From contig NZ_JANFNS010000002.1 of NCBI RefSeq assembly GCF_024436065.1, positions 434,001 through 498,000 of the forward strand: a stretch of DNA of 64,000 bases, read 5' to 3'. Source of the DNA: Saccharibacillus sp. JS10. Lineage in GTDB: Bacteria > Bacillota > Bacilli > Paenibacillales > Paenibacillaceae. This document shows, in pieces, positions 17,601 through 26,680 of the stretch; positions within the stretch are counted from its first letter, which is position 1, and each line of letters starts with the position of its first letter. The position numbers and the translations under genes are program-made. Below the pieces are notes generated by a model. That model had not been told where the DNA came from and did not search any database. It saw only the letters and a list, made by a program, of their open reading frames with translations.

Positions 17601-19234
17601 CGACACCGGGCGTAGGTCTGATCTCGCCGCCACCGCACCACGATATTTATTCGATCGAAGATTTGGCTGAATTGATCTATGATTTGAAAAATGCGAATCC
17701 TCGCGCAGATATCAACGTGAAGTTGGTATCCGAAGTCGGGGTTGGTACGATTGCGGCAGGCGTAGCCAAAGGTCGCGCCGATATTATCCTCGTCAGCGGT
17801 TATGACGGCGGTACGGGCGCATCGCCGCAAGGTTCGATCCGTCACGCGGGTATGCCGTGGGAATTGGGTCTTGCCGAGACGCATCAGACATTGATTTTGA
17901 ACAATCTGCGCGACCGCGTAGTGCTTGAGACAGACGGCAAAATGCTATCTGGACGCGACCTTGCGGTAGCGGCACTGCTTGGCGCGGAAGAATATGGCTT
18001 CTCGACAGCTCCGCTGATCGCAGTCGGTTGTATCATGATGCGCGTATGTCAATTGGATACTTGCCCAGTCGGCGTCGCGACGCAAAACCCGGAACTTCGC
18101 AAAAACTTCATGGGTGATCCTGAGCATGTCGTGAACTTTATGAAATTCGTAGCCGAAGACGTACGCGAGATCATGGCGAGTCTTGGCTTCCGTAGTATTC
18201 AAGAGATGGTCGGACGTACCGATTGCCTCGACACAGTGGATGCTTCGCATCATTGGAAAAAGAAAGGGCTGGATCTGTCGCCACTTCTGCATATTCCGCA
18301 GCTTCCAGAAGGCAGTGCGCCTTACCGTACGCAAACGCAAAACCACGGCTTGGAGCAAACGCTCGATATGCGTGAGTTGCTGAATGTTGCGGCTCCTGCG
18401 CTTGAGCGTGGGGAGAAAGTCGAAGCTCATTTCAAAATTACGAATGTGGATCGCGCCGCGGGTACGATTCTCGGCAGCGAAGTGACGCGCAAATACGGAG
18501 CGGCAGGTCTACCTGACGATACGATTACGCTGCGCTTTACAGGTTCGGCAGGTCAGAGCTTGGGGGCATTCGTACCGAAAGGCATCACGCTTGAAGTATC
18601 GGGCGATTCCAATGACTATGTCGGCAAAGGTCTATCGGGCGGTAAAATCATCGTGAAGCCTGATCCGAAATCGACCTTCAAGTCGGAAGAAAATATCATC
18701 ATCGGTAACACGGCGCTGTACGGAGCAACAGGCGGCGAAGCGTATATCAGCGGGATCGCGGGTGAGCGTTTTGCCGTGCGTAACTCTGGTGCGAAGATTG
18801 TCGTTGAAGGTACAGGCGATCACGGCTGCGAATATATGACAGGCGGACGCGTCGTGGTCTTAGGTACGACAGGACGTAACTTTGCAGCCGGTATGTCAGG
18901 CGGCGTTGCGTACATCTATGATGGGACAGGCGACTTCGTTGACCGTTGCAATCTGGAGATGGTTCTGCTTGAGAATCTGGAAGACGCAGCGGAAAAAGAA
19001 GAAGTACGCGGCATGATCGAGCGTCACGCGCAGCTTACCGGAAGCGGTGTAGCGAAGCTGATCCTTGACGGTTGGGAACAGACGTCATCGCGCTTTGTCC
19101 GCGTTATTCCAAAAGACTACAAACGGATGCTGGAGCAGATCGAAAAAGCAGAATCGACGGGTCTGACTGGCGAAGCTGCATTGCTTGCGGCATTTGAAGC
19201 GAATATGCGCGAACTGGCACGTACAGGCGGTTAA
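14642..19234 (+). CDS. gltB: glutamate synthase, large subunit
   Basis: This protein of about 1530 aa (called GltA in B. subtilis) makes two glutamates from glutamine and 2-oxoglutarate. Domains in order: class-II glutamine amidotransferase starting at Cys20 (KDACGMGF) after a short propeptide; central domain (about 470-760); FMN-binding synthase domain (about 820-1190, with [19 protein letters not shown]); and the 3Fe-4S cysteines C1130, C1136, C1141 (pattern C-x5-C-x4-C). The C-terminal GXGXG beta-helix is at about 1270-1460. The frame is open to ATG 14609, but the AAAGG at 14625 favours 14642. The small subunit gene is not adjacent. The gene has its own terminator. Confidence 0.96.
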   Translation: MTGLPPKQGLYDPQFEKDACGMGFIANIKGTPAHNIVRDALTMLENMEHRGGQGAEPNSGDGAGIMLQIPHDFFAAQDLGFTLPAAGEYGVGMLFLSMDDKIRARHEYMLGEIIQAEGQKLLGFRTVPTDDSTLGFSAKAAKPCVRQVFIGRGEVHGTDDLAFERKLYVIRRLAEMSIRYAEGEGAESFYIPSLSSRKIVYKGMLTTAQVGLFYPDLADERLSSAIALIHSRFSTNTFPSWDRAHPYRFMIHNGEINTMRGNVNWMHARQTLFESEVFGADLDKVKPVINPDGSDTAMFDNTFEFLYLSGRSLPHVAMMMVPEPWSKHETMDDTKKAFYEYHSCLMEPWDGPAAMAFTDGVQIGAILDRNGLRPARYYVTKDDRIILSSEAGVLDVAPEDILYKDRLRPGRMLLIDTKQGRIVSDEEVKQQISSEEPYREWLDEHMINLDELPEAKEPIAPKHENVTQLQLSFGYTFEELRKVLEPIASTGIEATGSMGYDAPIAVLSDKPQRLYNYFKQMFAQVTNPPIDAIREEIVTSASTAIGPERNLLLAEPESCRMISLDTPVLSNEDFAKIRHVHRHRPGFRAMTIPIFFEAAKGAEGLREALDKMCEAADRVIEKGHNILILSDKGVDRQNAAIPALLAVANMHHHLIRKGTRTKVTLLLESGEPRDVHHFALLLGYGISAVNPYLAFETLDDMISQGMLRGISHEKAVKNFIKGMTKGVVKILSKMGISTIQSYRGAQIFEAVGLKSEFVDRYFTWTPTRIGGIGLEEVAFDALLQHNRAFSDKDGIDKVLDSGGDYQWRSDGEEHLFNPQTIHLLQHAVRTGDYETYKKYARLVEGESKKHLTLRALLNLKPAGEAVPLEEVESAESIMKRFKTGAMSFGSISKEAHEALAVGMNRIGGKSNTGEGGEDPARFIPEANGDSRRSAIKQVASGRFGVTSNYLVNADEIQIKMAQGAKPGEGGQLPGRKVYPWVAEVRGSTPGVGLISPPPHHDIYSIEDLAELIYDLKNANPRADINVKLVSEVGVGTIAAGVAKGRADIILVSGYDGGTGASPQGSIRHAGMPWELGLAETHQTLILNNLRDRVVLETDGKMLSGRDLAVAALLGAEEYGFSTAPLIAVGCIMMRVCQLDTCPVGVATQNPELRKNFMGDPEHVVNFMKFVAEDVREIMASLGFRSIQEMVGRTDCLDTVDASHHWKKKGLDLSPLLHIPQLPEGSAPYRTQTQNHGLEQTLDMRELLNVAAPALERGEKVEAHFKITNVDRAAGTILGSEVTRKYGAAGLPDDTITLRFTGSAGQSLGAFVPKGITLEVSGDSNDYVGKGLSGGKIIVKPDPKSTFKSEENIIIGNTALYGATGGEAYISGIAGERFAVRNSGAKIVVEGTGDHGCEYMTGGRVVVLGTTGRNFAAGMSGGVAYIYDGTGDFVDRCNLEMVLLENLEDAAEKEEVRGMIERHAQLTGSGVAKLILDGWEQTSSRFVRVIPKDYKRMLEQIEKAESTGLTGEAALLAAFEANMRELARTGG

Positions 19235-19254
19235 TGGCATAAGTAAATAAAGAT

Positions 19255-19296
19255 AGCCCGTTGAGTTCTCGTTAGAGAAACCAACGGGCTTTTTTC
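19255..19296 (+). terminator. terminator of gltB
   Basis: AGCCCGTTG (19255-19263) pairs with CAACGGGCT (19282-19290), with an inner TTCTC/GAGAA stem, followed by a T run. Confidence 0.9.
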
Positions 19297-19380
19297 TTGA
19301 AAAAATGACCAGATTAGATCGTTGTCTATGTTACATTGATAAAGGATATAAAGTCGAAAACGATTGAAGGAGGTTTGTGG

Positions 19381-20337
19381 ATGGAAACGATTAGCGAAAA
19401 AATGCTCGATTCAAAAGAGGGGCGGCAAGGATCGGGAGAACCGGTCGTTCGTTTTAGCAATGTCGTCAAGCGGATCGGTCGCAAAACGATTATCGAAAAT
19501 TTGACGCTAGATGTACCTGCCGGACAAGTCTTCGGATTTTTGGGACCCAATGGTTCAGGTAAAACGACTACCATTCGGATGATGACAGGCTTGATGAAAT
19601 TAAGTTCGGGAGACATTGTGATTGCGGGGCACAGCATTAAGCAGTCTTTTGAAAAAGCGATCACCGAAGTAGGAGCTATTGTCGAAAACCCGGAGATGTA
19701 CAGCTATCTCAGCGGGTACAGCAATTTGCTGCAATATGCTCGAATGAGAGCAGACGTGACCAAAGAACGGATCGACGAAGTCGTGAAGTTTATGGGCTTG
19801 GAAAAACGGATTCGAGATAAAGTGTCTACATATTCGCTAGGAATGCGTCAACGTCTCGGCGTCGCACAAGCGATCTTGCATCGTCCGAAGTTGTTGATTT
19901 TGGATGAACCGACGAATGGTCTAGATCCACAAGGTATTCGCGAACTGCGTGATTATTTGCGTGAACTGACGCGCCGCGAAGGAACGACCGTATTCGTATC
20001 CAGTCATTTGCTCAGCGAGATGGAATTGATGTGTGATTCGGTTGCGATCATCCAAGCGGGCAAACTAATCGATGTGCGTCAACTTCATGGCGAGTCCGAT
20101 GCGGAGACGATGCTGGAAACGATCTTCGATGTCGGGCAAATGGAAGAAGCGATTGCGCTGCTAGGCGGCGGCGAGATTCGCGACGGTCGATTGGTCGTAC
20201 GCACGAATCGCGAAGGAATCGCGGAGATCAATGCGCGCCTTGTACAAGCGGGCATCGCAGTCTATGGCATTCACCCTCAGAAGCGTTCGCTCGAAGATCA
20301 ATTTTTGGAGATGACGGGAGGTGGCGGCATTGTTTAA
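19381..20337 (+). CDS. ABC transporter ATP-binding protein (ABC-2 type exporter)
   Basis: This 318-aa ATPase has Walker A (GPNGSGKTTT), the signature YSLGMRQRLGVAQAIL, Walker B (LLILDEPTNGLDPQG) and the H-loop in VSSHLLSEME. The core occupies about residues 20-235 and a C-terminal extension follows, as in BcrA/NatA-like exporters. A TTG at 19336 would extend the frame, but GAAGGAGGT lies just before ATG 19381. It overlaps the permease gene downstream, with which it should form a two-gene exporter. The substrate is unknown; bacitracin/lantibiotic-type immunity or sodium export are family possibilities only. Confidence 0.9.
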   Translation: METISEKMLDSKEGRQGSGEPVVRFSNVVKRIGRKTIIENLTLDVPAGQVFGFLGPNGSGKTTTIRMMTGLMKLSSGDIVIAGHSIKQSFEKAITEVGAIVENPEMYSYLSGYSNLLQYARMRADVTKERIDEVVKFMGLEKRIRDKVSTYSLGMRQRLGVAQAILHRPKLLILDEPTNGLDPQGIRELRDYLRELTRREGTTVFVSSHLLSEMELMCDSVAIIQAGKLIDVRQLHGESDAETMLETIFDVGQMEEAIALLGGGEIRDGRLVVRTNREGIAEINARLVQAGIAVYGIHPQKRSLEDQFLEMTGGGGIV

Positions 20338-21109
20338 TTTTTTTGCTTTGGTGCATAACGAAAATATTAAAATCCATGCGCGGGTACGGACTTGGATCAT
20401 GCTCGGCATCTTGCTCCTAATCGCTGTATTAATGCCTGTTTTATTTCATTTTATTAGTGAAGATATGGGTGTATGGAGTTCGATGAACACGATGCTTCAA
20501 TTTTGGTTTTTGCCGACGGTCTTCTCGGTCGCGGTAGCAGCGGACACGGTAGCCGGCGAGTTTTCACGCGGTACCATTAAGTTACTGCTGATTCGTCCGT
20601 GGAGTCGGATCAAAATTTTGTTGTCCAAATATGTAGCGATCGTGCTGTTTATGCTGACGTTATATGCCATAATGATTTTCGTAAGTCTTGGCGTTTCCTC
20701 GATCTTATTCGAAAATCAGTCGGGTTCAAACGATATTTTGGGACAACTTGCAGGGAGTCTGTCTGATTTCTTCTGGATGTCGCTTCTGTATCGACTCATT
20801 GATACGCTGATGTATGTCACGATGGCATTTATGTTCGCTGCGATCTTCCGAAGCAATTCGCTTTCGGTCGCGCTGACGATTGTTCTACTGTTTATGGGTT
20901 CGCTGATCACTTTGCTGATCGATCCTTCCAAATACGAAATCGGTCGGTATCTGTTGTTCGCCAACTTGAATCTAGGTCAATATCTAGGTTCGGAGACAGG
21001 CACATATGGCGTGACGACGCTTGGATTCTCTTTAGCTGTTCTGGCTGTATACTACATGGTGTTCCTTGCGTTAACGTTCTGGGTATTCCGAAAAAGAGAT
21101 GTGGCGTAA
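20330..21109 (+). CDS. ABC-2 type transporter permease
   Basis: This membrane protein of about 259 aa has six predicted hydrophobic helices and the usual motif VAADTVAGEFSRGTIKLLLIRPWSRIKILLSKY after the second helix. It is the partner of the upstream ATPase. Two starts are possible: GTG 20321, almost on top of the GGGAGG site, and TTG 20330, which has proper spacing and begins MFNFFALVHNENIKI. I prefer TTG, which overlaps the ATPase stop codon by 8 nt and implies translational coupling. Confidence 0.86.
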   Translation: MFNFFALVHNENIKIHARVRTWIMLGILLLIAVLMPVLFHFISEDMGVWSSMNTMLQFWFLPTVFSVAVAADTVAGEFSRGTIKLLLIRPWSRIKILLSKYVAIVLFMLTLYAIMIFVSLGVSSILFENQSGSNDILGQLAGSLSDFFWMSLLYRLIDTLMYVTMAFMFAAIFRSNSLSVALTIVLLFMGSLITLLIDPSKYEIGRYLLFANLNLGQYLGSETGTYGVTTLGFSLAVLAVYYMVFLALTFWVFRKRDVA

Positions 21110-21141
21110 AGGCGGGAGTGCCTTGCATCTATGAATTGCGC

Positions 21142-21195
21142 TATAATAAGAAGATCGACAAACCGGCGCACTCGACTTTGAGTGCGTTCGGATTT
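21142..21195 (+). promoter_or_regulatory. -10 element and hairpin ahead of tsaE
   Basis: TATAAT (21142-21147) is followed by a hairpin CGCACTC/GAGTGCG (21167-21173 with 21180-21186), extended by CCG/CGG, and then GGATTTT. It could be a weak attenuator or the end of the ABC transcript. No good -35 is seen. Confidence 0.35.
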
Positions 21196-21207
21196 TAGGA
21201 AGCGAAG

Positions 21208-21699
21208 GTGAAGAAAGACGTGCAAGCAGACGAGACTCTGATTCGGCAATGGATTTCACATAGCGAAGCCGATACCGCAGCGCTTGCGGAATATTTTGCA
21301 AAGTTGGCTCATCCCGGTACAGTGATCGCGCTTGATGGAGATCTAGGAGCCGGAAAAACGAAATTTTCGCAAAGTTTTGCCGCAGCTTTAGGCGTAAAAG
21401 GGATCGTAAACAGCCCTACTTTTACATTAATCAAAGAATATGAGGGGCGTTTGCCTCTTTATCATATGGATGTATATCGCATCTCGCAGGATGAAGCCGA
21501 AGATTTAGGATTGGAAGAATATTTTGAAGGTGCTGGCGTATCTTTAGTCGAATGGGCTTCGATCATTCCCGATCTGTTGCCAACCTACATTCTTCATTTG
21601 CGTATTGAGCATACCGGAGGCGACGCGCGGATCATTCACTGCGAAGGGATCGGTACGCCATACACCGAGTGGGTCGCAAACTTACCGGTATCTCAATAA
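21208..21699 (+). CDS. tsaE: tRNA threonylcarbamoyladenosine biosynthesis ATPase TsaE
   Basis: This 163-aa P-loop ATPase (YdiB in B. subtilis) works with TsaB and TsaD to put the t6A modification on A37 of ANN-decoding tRNAs. It has the Walker A GDLGAGKTKF and the conserved NSPTFTLIKEYEG with LYHMDVYRI. Two GTG starts are possible, 21208 and 21220; GAAGGTGA suits 21220. It is first in a tight run tsaE-tsaB-rimI-tsaD, the same order as in B. subtilis. Confidence 0.93.
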   Translation: MKKDVQADETLIRQWISHSEADTAALAEYFAKLAHPGTVIALDGDLGAGKTKFSQSFAAALGVKGIVNSPTFTLIKEYEGRLPLYHMDVYRISQDEAEDLGLEEYFEGAGVSLVEWASIIPDLLPTYILHLRIEHTGGDARIIHCEGIGTPYTEWVANLPVSQ

Positions 21700-21731
21700 T
21701 TTAAGAATTCAAGAAGGACGGAGCATGTAAT

Positions 21732-22523
21732 ATGGAAAAAGATAGCCGGCCGCAGAGCCGGATTCTTGCGTTAGACACCTCAAGTGCTGCGCAAGCCGTA
21801 GCGGTATTGAATGAAGATCAGGTACTAGCAGAAAGTAATAAGTTAGCGGAGCGCAACCATTCGGTCAATTTATTGCCGGAGATTCAACAGTTGTTGCAGC
21901 AGTCCGAGATCAATAAATCAGATTTGACAGGCATTGCAGTCGGAATCGGGCCGGGTTCTTACACAGGCGTACGAATCGCGGTTACAACAGCCAAGACTTT
22001 GGCTTGGGCGCTCAAAATTCCAGTCGTGGCGGTATCGAGTTTGGAAGCTCAGGCAGCATCAGGGCTCGCCAACACGGATTTCGAAGCCCGCATTTGGGTG
22101 ATTCCGCTTGTCGATGCAAGGCGCGGTCAAGCGTATACGGCATTATTCGAAGCAGAAGGCGTTCAGGCAGAGCGATTGAAACGGCTTGCGGAAGACGCGA
22201 TTTTGTTGACTCAAGATTGGGTCGCCGAATTGGCACGTAAGTTCCAAAACACTGCGATTTCGGATCGTCCTGAGCAGATCTTGTTTACCGGAGACGTTGC
22301 TCAACATGCCGAGAAGATTGATACTTTTGCAGAGTTGAGCGGATTGTCGCCCGAAAAGGTTCATGCCCAACTTTGTCAGGTCGACGCGAGTTGGATCGGC
22401 AAGATCGGGCAGCACAAACTTGCAGCTGGCGAAACAACGGAAGCTCATACTCTTTTGCCGAACTATACGCAAGTGACAGAAGCCGAAGCCAATCTATTAA
22501 AGCATACAAAGCCAGCTCAATAA
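21732..22523 (+). CDS. tsaB: tRNA threonylcarbamoyladenosine biosynthesis protein TsaB
   Basis: This 263-aa ASKHA-fold protein (YeaZ/YdiC) is the TsaD partner that regulates threonylcarbamoyl transfer. Visible family features are the N-terminal RILALDTSSAAQAVAV, then SVNLLPEIQQLL, and GIAVGIGPGSYTGVRIAVTTAKTLAW. It is somewhat longer than the B. subtilis protein because of insertions in the C-terminal half. It lies 32 bp after tsaE and 18 bp before rimI. Confidence 0.93.
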   Translation: MEKDSRPQSRILALDTSSAAQAVAVLNEDQVLAESNKLAERNHSVNLLPEIQQLLQQSEINKSDLTGIAVGIGPGSYTGVRIAVTTAKTLAWALKIPVVAVSSLEAQAASGLANTDFEARIWVIPLVDARRGQAYTALFEAEGVQAERLKRLAEDAILLTQDWVAELARKFQNTAISDRPEQILFTGDVAQHAEKIDTFAELSGLSPEKVHAQLCQVDASWIGKIGQHKLAAGETTEAHTLLPNYTQVTEAEANLLKHTKPAQ

Positions 22524-22541
22524 AAAAGGGGGTCGCATGCG

Positions 22542-23069
22542 GTGGAGCATCAAGAAAGAGAGTCGGTAGAGTCTTCAGAACAATCGGTTGTCACTTTTCG
22601 TTCTATGCGGCTCGAAGATATTCCAGACGTTATGGTGATCGAACATGAATCTTTTTCATTGCCGTGGACGGAACAAGCTTTTCGGAGCGAAATGACGCTG
22701 AATCATTTTGCGCGTTATATCATGATGGAAGTCGACGGGAAACCGGCTGGATACGCCGGCATGTGGACCGTTGTCGACGAAGCGCATATTACAAATGTAG
22801 CCGTGCGTACCGCATATCGAGGGAAAAAACTAGGTCAACGATTGTTAGATGAACTTCTCGATCTTGCGGCGGGTCTGGAGCTTGAGCGCGCTACGCTTGA
22901 AGTTCGGGTCAGCAATGATGTTGCGCGAAATTTATATACCAAAATGGGATTCCACGAAATCGGAATTCGCAAAAGCTATTATTCGGATAATAACGAAGAT
23001 GCCGTCATTATGTGGATCGATCTGAACGATCGTTCGCAAGCTGCTGGATCTACGGAAGGAAGCGTGTAA
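22542..23069 (+). CDS. rimI: ribosomal protein S18-alanine N-acetyltransferase
   Basis: This 175-aa GNAT acetyltransferase begins with GTG after a GGGGGT site. The acetyl-CoA binding motif A is VAVRTAYRGKKLGQRLL, followed by LEVRVSNDVARNLYTKMGF and IGIRKSYY, the typical RimI signature. In E. coli RimI acetylates the N-terminal Ala of S18; in Firmicutes the gene is usually found within the tsa cluster. Its last codons are close to the tsaD start (5 bp gap). Confidence 0.9.
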   Translation: MEHQERESVESSEQSVVTFRSMRLEDIPDVMVIEHESFSLPWTEQAFRSEMTLNHFARYIMMEVDGKPAGYAGMWTVVDEAHITNVAVRTAYRGKKLGQRLLDELLDLAAGLELERATLEVRVSNDVARNLYTKMGFHEIGIRKSYYSDNNEDAVIMWIDLNDRSQAAGSTEGSV

Positions 23070-23074
23070 TTCAA

Positions 23075-24136
23075 ATGAACAAAGCATCTACATCGCATAC
23101 AGCAGATGCAGCAACGAAAGATGTATATATTTTGGCGATTGAAACGAGCTGCGACGAAACTTCGGTGGCAATTGTCAAAAACGGCAAAGAAGTGATCGTC
23201 AATCATGTGGCAAGTCAGATCGAGACGCATAAAGCTTTCGGCGGCGTCGTTCCCGAGGTCGCTTCGCGTCAGCATGTGGAATGTATCACGCTGTTGATCG
23301 AACAGACGATTGCGGAAAGCGGGCTGCAAGCCGAAGAACTCGACGCCATCGCGGTCACAGAAGGCCCGGGTCTGGTCGGCGCGCTGTTGGTCGGGATCAT
23401 GGCAGCAAAAGCTTTGGCTTTTGCACTGGATAAGCCGCTGATCGGAACGCATCATATCGCCGGTCATATTTATGCCAATCAATTGGTCGAAGAAATTCAG
23501 TATCCTGCGATTGCATTGGTGGTATCTGGCGGCCATACGGAAATTGTACGCCTTGAACGCGAAGGGCGTTTCCAAGTTATCGGACAAACCCGTGACGATG
23601 CAGTCGGAGAAGCTTACGACAAAGTCGCGCGCTCACTCGGCTTTCCTTACCCGGGTGGCCCGCATGTGGACAAAGCGGCGCAAGCGTCAGATACGGCGAC
23701 CCCGCTTCCGCGCGTATGGCTGGAAGAAGGTTCGTATGATTTTAGCTTGAGCGGATTGAAATCTGCGGTATTGAATGTTGTGAATCAGAGCCGTATGAAA
23801 AACGAAGAAGTGGATTCCGGAAGTATCGCGAGAGGTTTCCAAGATTCCGTTGTTGAAGTCTTGGTGGCAAAAGCGGTTCGCGCTGTACATGAATACGGAG
23901 GCAAGCAATTGCTGCTTTGCGGCGGGGTTGCTGCAAACGGCGGTCTGCGAAAAGCATTGCAGGCAAGCTGCGAAGCGCAGCAGATTCCGTTAGTCATTCC
24001 GCCGATGAAATATTGTACGGATAATGCGGCGATGATCGGAGCTGCCGCTTATGTGAAATGGACGCATGGCGAATTCAGTGATTTATTTATTAAAGGCGAA
24101 CCCGGGATGTCGCTTGAGGCATGGTCGGTTCAATAA
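23075..24136 (+). CDS. tsaD: tRNA N6-adenosine threonylcarbamoyltransferase TsaD
   Basis: This 353-aa protein (Gcp/YdiE) is the catalytic subunit that transfers threonylcarbamoyl to A37 of tRNA. It contains ILAIETSCDETSVA at the N-terminus, the metal-binding HHIAGHIYAN, GGHTEIV, and the C-terminal YCTDNAAMIGAAAY. The frame is open upstream within rimI, but ATG 23075 follows GGAAGGAAG and gives the family length. It is last in the tsa run and is followed by a terminator and a DnaA-box cluster. Confidence 0.95.
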   Translation: MNKASTSHTADAATKDVYILAIETSCDETSVAIVKNGKEVIVNHVASQIETHKAFGGVVPEVASRQHVECITLLIEQTIAESGLQAEELDAIAVTEGPGLVGALLVGIMAAKALAFALDKPLIGTHHIAGHIYANQLVEEIQYPAIALVVSGGHTEIVRLEREGRFQVIGQTRDDAVGEAYDKVARSLGFPYPGGPHVDKAAQASDTATPLPRVWLEEGSYDFSLSGLKSAVLNVVNQSRMKNEEVDSGSIARGFQDSVVEVLVAKAVRAVHEYGGKQLLLCGGVAANGGLRKALQASCEAQQIPLVIPPMKYCTDNAAMIGAAAYVKWTHGEFSDLFIKGEPGMSLEAWSVQ

Positions 24137-24140
24137 TCAG

Positions 24141-24183
24141 AAGATCCGTTCAAGTACGCGCTGCGTCTTGACGGATCTTTTTT
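24141..24183 (+). terminator. terminator of the tsaE-tsaB-rimI-tsaD operon
   Basis: AAGATCCGT (24141-24149) pairs with ACGGATCTT (24171-24179), followed by a T run on the plus strand. Confidence 0.88.
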
Positions 24184-24205
24184 ATTTGTCAATCCCTGAA
24201 TAAAC

Positions 24206-24453
24206 TTATCCACATATCCCCTGACAATAGTGGATAAACGCTTCCAAGTCCCGCCAAACGCCGACTCTCTTTTCTATGAAAAAGGGGATATGTTTTGCAA
24301 AAGAACAAGCTAAAATCTGTGGATAATGTGTATAACATGGTGGATAAAATTGGTTTCTATTCATAAGAGGCGGCATGGACAAGAAAAAACCGACCTTTTC
24401 GGTCGGTAAGATAGCAAGTTAACTCTGATTAGTGTGGATAACCTGGTGGATAA
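24206..24453. other. DnaA-box cluster between tsaD and the ABC-F gene
   Basis: Six 9-mers match the DnaA box TTATCCACA on one strand or the other. Three are perfect: 24206-24214 (plus), 24318-24326 (minus) and 24433-24441 (minus). Three have one mismatch: 24229-24237, 24339-24347 and 24445-24453 (all minus). The last two are 12 bp apart in the same orientation. There is no AT-rich unwinding element or dnaA/dnaN gene nearby, so this is not oriC. B. subtilis has a known DnaA-box cluster at gcp, the tsaD orthologue, so the position appears conserved. Confidence 0.8.
24384..24407 (-). terminator. terminator of the ABC-F gene
   Basis: ACCGACC (24389-24395) and GGTCGGT (24401-24407) form a tight hairpin with a 5-nt loop. 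On the minus strand it is followed by TTTTTT. It lies within the DnaA-box cluster. Confidence 0.8.
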
Positions 24454-24488
24454 CAGGAATAGCTTTAAAAACGGTATTGACAAAAAAA

Positions 24489-26465
24489 TTATTCTGCCGC
24501 TAGCGTCTCCCATTCTTCATAAGCCGAAGAAAGCTGTGTTTTATTCGTATCGATCGCCAGTTGTCGATCTTGAATCGCCATATAATCTTCGTAGATTTCA
24601 GGAAGCGTAAGTTCCGTCTCCAATGTAGCGATCGAACTTTCAAGCTCTGCGATCAAGACTTCGAGTTGTTCCAATCGACGTTGACGATTACGTTCATCGC
24701 GCTTCGCTTGTTTGCTTTCTTCAAACGATGCTTGCGCGCTTTTCGAATCGTCATTAGGTTCTGCCGGGCTTGCTGAAGTCGCGGCTAACGAAGAAGGTTT
24801 GGGGCGATTGCCACTGAGTACTGCCGCTTCGCGCGCGATTTCTTCAAGCTCTTGCTTCTTCTCTACGTAATCGTCGTAATTGCCAAGATACGCATGGATA
24901 CCGTTTGGACTCAGTTCGATCACGCGCTCTGCCATTTTGTTCAAGAAGTAACGGTCGTGAGAAATAAAGAGCAACGTACCTTCAAAATCGATCAAGGCGG
25001 ACTCCAGCACTTCTTTGCTGTATAAATCCAAATGGTTGGTCGGCTCGTCGAGCACAAGCGTATTGGCTTCAAGTAGCATCAGCTTCGACAGAAGAACACG
25101 CGCTTTTTCGCCGCCGCTAAGTGCCGAAATTCGTTTGAGTACGTCTTCGCCGCTGAACAAGAAGCTTCCCAGTACCGTACGAATACGCGCTTCTTCCATA
25201 TGCGGATACGTACCCCATAGTTCTTCAAGCACCGTATTTTGCGGATTTAAGGTATCTTGATCTTGATCGTAGTAGCCGATTTGGACTTTGGCGCCCCATG
25301 TGATTTTGCCTTCGTCTTGTTGGCGTTTGCCAATCAGCGTCTTGAGCATCGTCGATTTACCGACACCGTTGGGACCGATCAAAGCGACCGTTTCTCCGCG
25401 GCTTAGCGCAAAAGAAGCATGTTGGAAAAGCTTGTCGTTTCCATCATACGAAGCAGACAGACCATCGACATGAAGCACATCTTTACCGGAGGTATAAGCT
25501 GCTTGGAACGAAAAGTTCGCTCGCTTGAGATCGCCGGCAGGGCGGTCAAGTCGATCCATTTTCTCCAATGCTTTGCGCCGGCTTTGCGCGCGTTTGGTCG
25601 TAGACGCACGGACGATATTTTGCTGTACGAAAGCTTCCATTTTGGCAATCTCGCCTTGTTGCTTCTCATATTGCTTGAGATCCGCTTCGTATTCGGCAGC
25701 TTTCAGCTCGGTGTATCGGCTGTAGTTACCCGTATAGCGGCGTGCGCGGTGGCGCTCGATTTCAACAATCGCATTGACGGTTTTATCCAAAAAGTAACGG
25801 TCGTGAGAAACAATGAGCAGCCCGCCGTCATAACTCCGCAAATAATCTTCCAGCCAAGTGAGCGTCTCGATATCCAAATGGTTGGTCGGCTCATCGAGCA
25901 TCAGCAGATCAGGGCCTTGCAGCAGCATTTTTGCCAAAGCCAAACGAGTCCGTTGACCCCCGCTGAGTGTCGAGACGATCGTTTCGGGGTCGAATTCCCC
26001 AAAGCCCATCCCGTGCAGGACGCTGCGGATTTTGGTACCGATCTCATACCCGCCGCGATCTCGGAACCAATCCGAGCGCATGGCGTAGCGATTCAGCAAA
26101 TCTTGATAAGCTTTGTCTTGCTCGGAATGAGAAGAACCTTCCGTAATTTCAAGTTCCATCTCGCGAATTTCGCGTTCCGCATCAAGCAGGTCGGCGAAGA
26201 CATCAAGCATTTCTTCTTGAATGGTGCGATCCGACTGCAATCCGCTATTTTGAGCGAGATAACCGAGCGTCGTTTCTTTGTTTTTAAAAATTTGACCTTC
26301 GTCATGAGACATTTCTCCAGCGAGAATTTTGAGCAAAGTCGATTTGCCGGCACCATTCACGCCAACCAAGCCGATTCGCTCGCGTTCAAGCACTTGAAAC
26401 GTGATTCCTTCGAGGATACTTTGAACGCCATATCTTTTTGTAATTCCTGTCGCTTGCAGCAGCAT
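24489..26465 (-). CDS. ABC-F family ATP-binding protein (YdiF-like)
   Basis: This 658-aa protein has two ABC domains and no membrane segments. The first has GVNGAGKSTLLK and LSGGQRTRLALAKMLL; the second has GPNGVGKSTMLK and LSGGEKARVLLSKLM. Both Walker B motifs (LLMLDEPTNHLD and LVLDEPTNHLD) are intact. Between them is the linker (about residues 240-330), basic and helical, which contacts the ribosomal P-site in ABC-F translation factors. The C-terminal coiled-coil region (about 545-655) follows an S/A/P-rich spacer. The ATG has a GGAGGA site. In B. subtilis the orthologous gene also converges on tsaD. ABC-F members either resolve stalled ribosomes or protect against antibiotics; which applies here cannot be told. 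Confidence 0.9.
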   Translation of the reverse strand: MLLQATGITKRYGVQSILEGITFQVLERERIGLVGVNGAGKSTLLKILAGEMSHDEGQIFKNKETTLGYLAQNSGLQSDRTIQEEMLDVFADLLDAEREIREMELEITEGSSHSEQDKAYQDLLNRYAMRSDWFRDRGGYEIGTKIRSVLHGMGFGEFDPETIVSTLSGGQRTRLALAKMLLQGPDLLMLDEPTNHLDIETLTWLEDYLRSYDGGLLIVSHDRYFLDKTVNAIVEIERHRARRYTGNYSRYTELKAAEYEADLKQYEKQQGEIAKMEAFVQQNIVRASTTKRAQSRRKALEKMDRLDRPAGDLKRANFSFQAAYTSGKDVLHVDGLSASYDGNDKLFQHASFALSRGETVALIGPNGVGKSTMLKTLIGKRQQDEGKITWGAKVQIGYYDQDQDTLNPQNTVLEELWGTYPHMEEARIRTVLGSFLFSGEDVLKRISALSGGEKARVLLSKLMLLEANTLVLDEPTNHLDLYSKEVLESALIDFEGTLLFISHDRYFLNKMAERVIELSPNGIHAYLGNYDDYVEKKQELEEIAREAAVLSGNRPKPSSLAATSASPAEPNDDSKSAQASFEESKQAKRDERNRQRRLEQLEVLIAELESSIATLETELTLPEIYEDYMAIQDRQLAIDTNKTQLSSAYEEWETLAAE

Positions 26466-26680
26466 GATTCGTTGTCCTCCGCGCTTATAAAGTCGTCTAG
26501 TATATTTTATTTTACATTAATAGCTTCAAAAAACCAAAAGGAACAACGTGATTCAAAAAGAAAAACCCTCCTATCTCTTGTGATCCCTCTGTGAGCGGTG
26601 GTTATTTGCGTAAAACAATGATAAACTTGAGCATGTGAGAACAAAAAAGAGAACAGAAGAGAACCCGGGAGGCGAACGGG

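Noticed and set aside
24206-24453. Chromosomal origin of replication
   Set aside because: There is no dnaA, dnaN or AT-rich unwinding element nearby; the cluster fits a secondary DnaA-binding locus.
25419-26594. 391-codon open frame antisense to the ABC-F gene
   Set aside because: No start signal or recognisable domain; shadow of the ABC-F gene.
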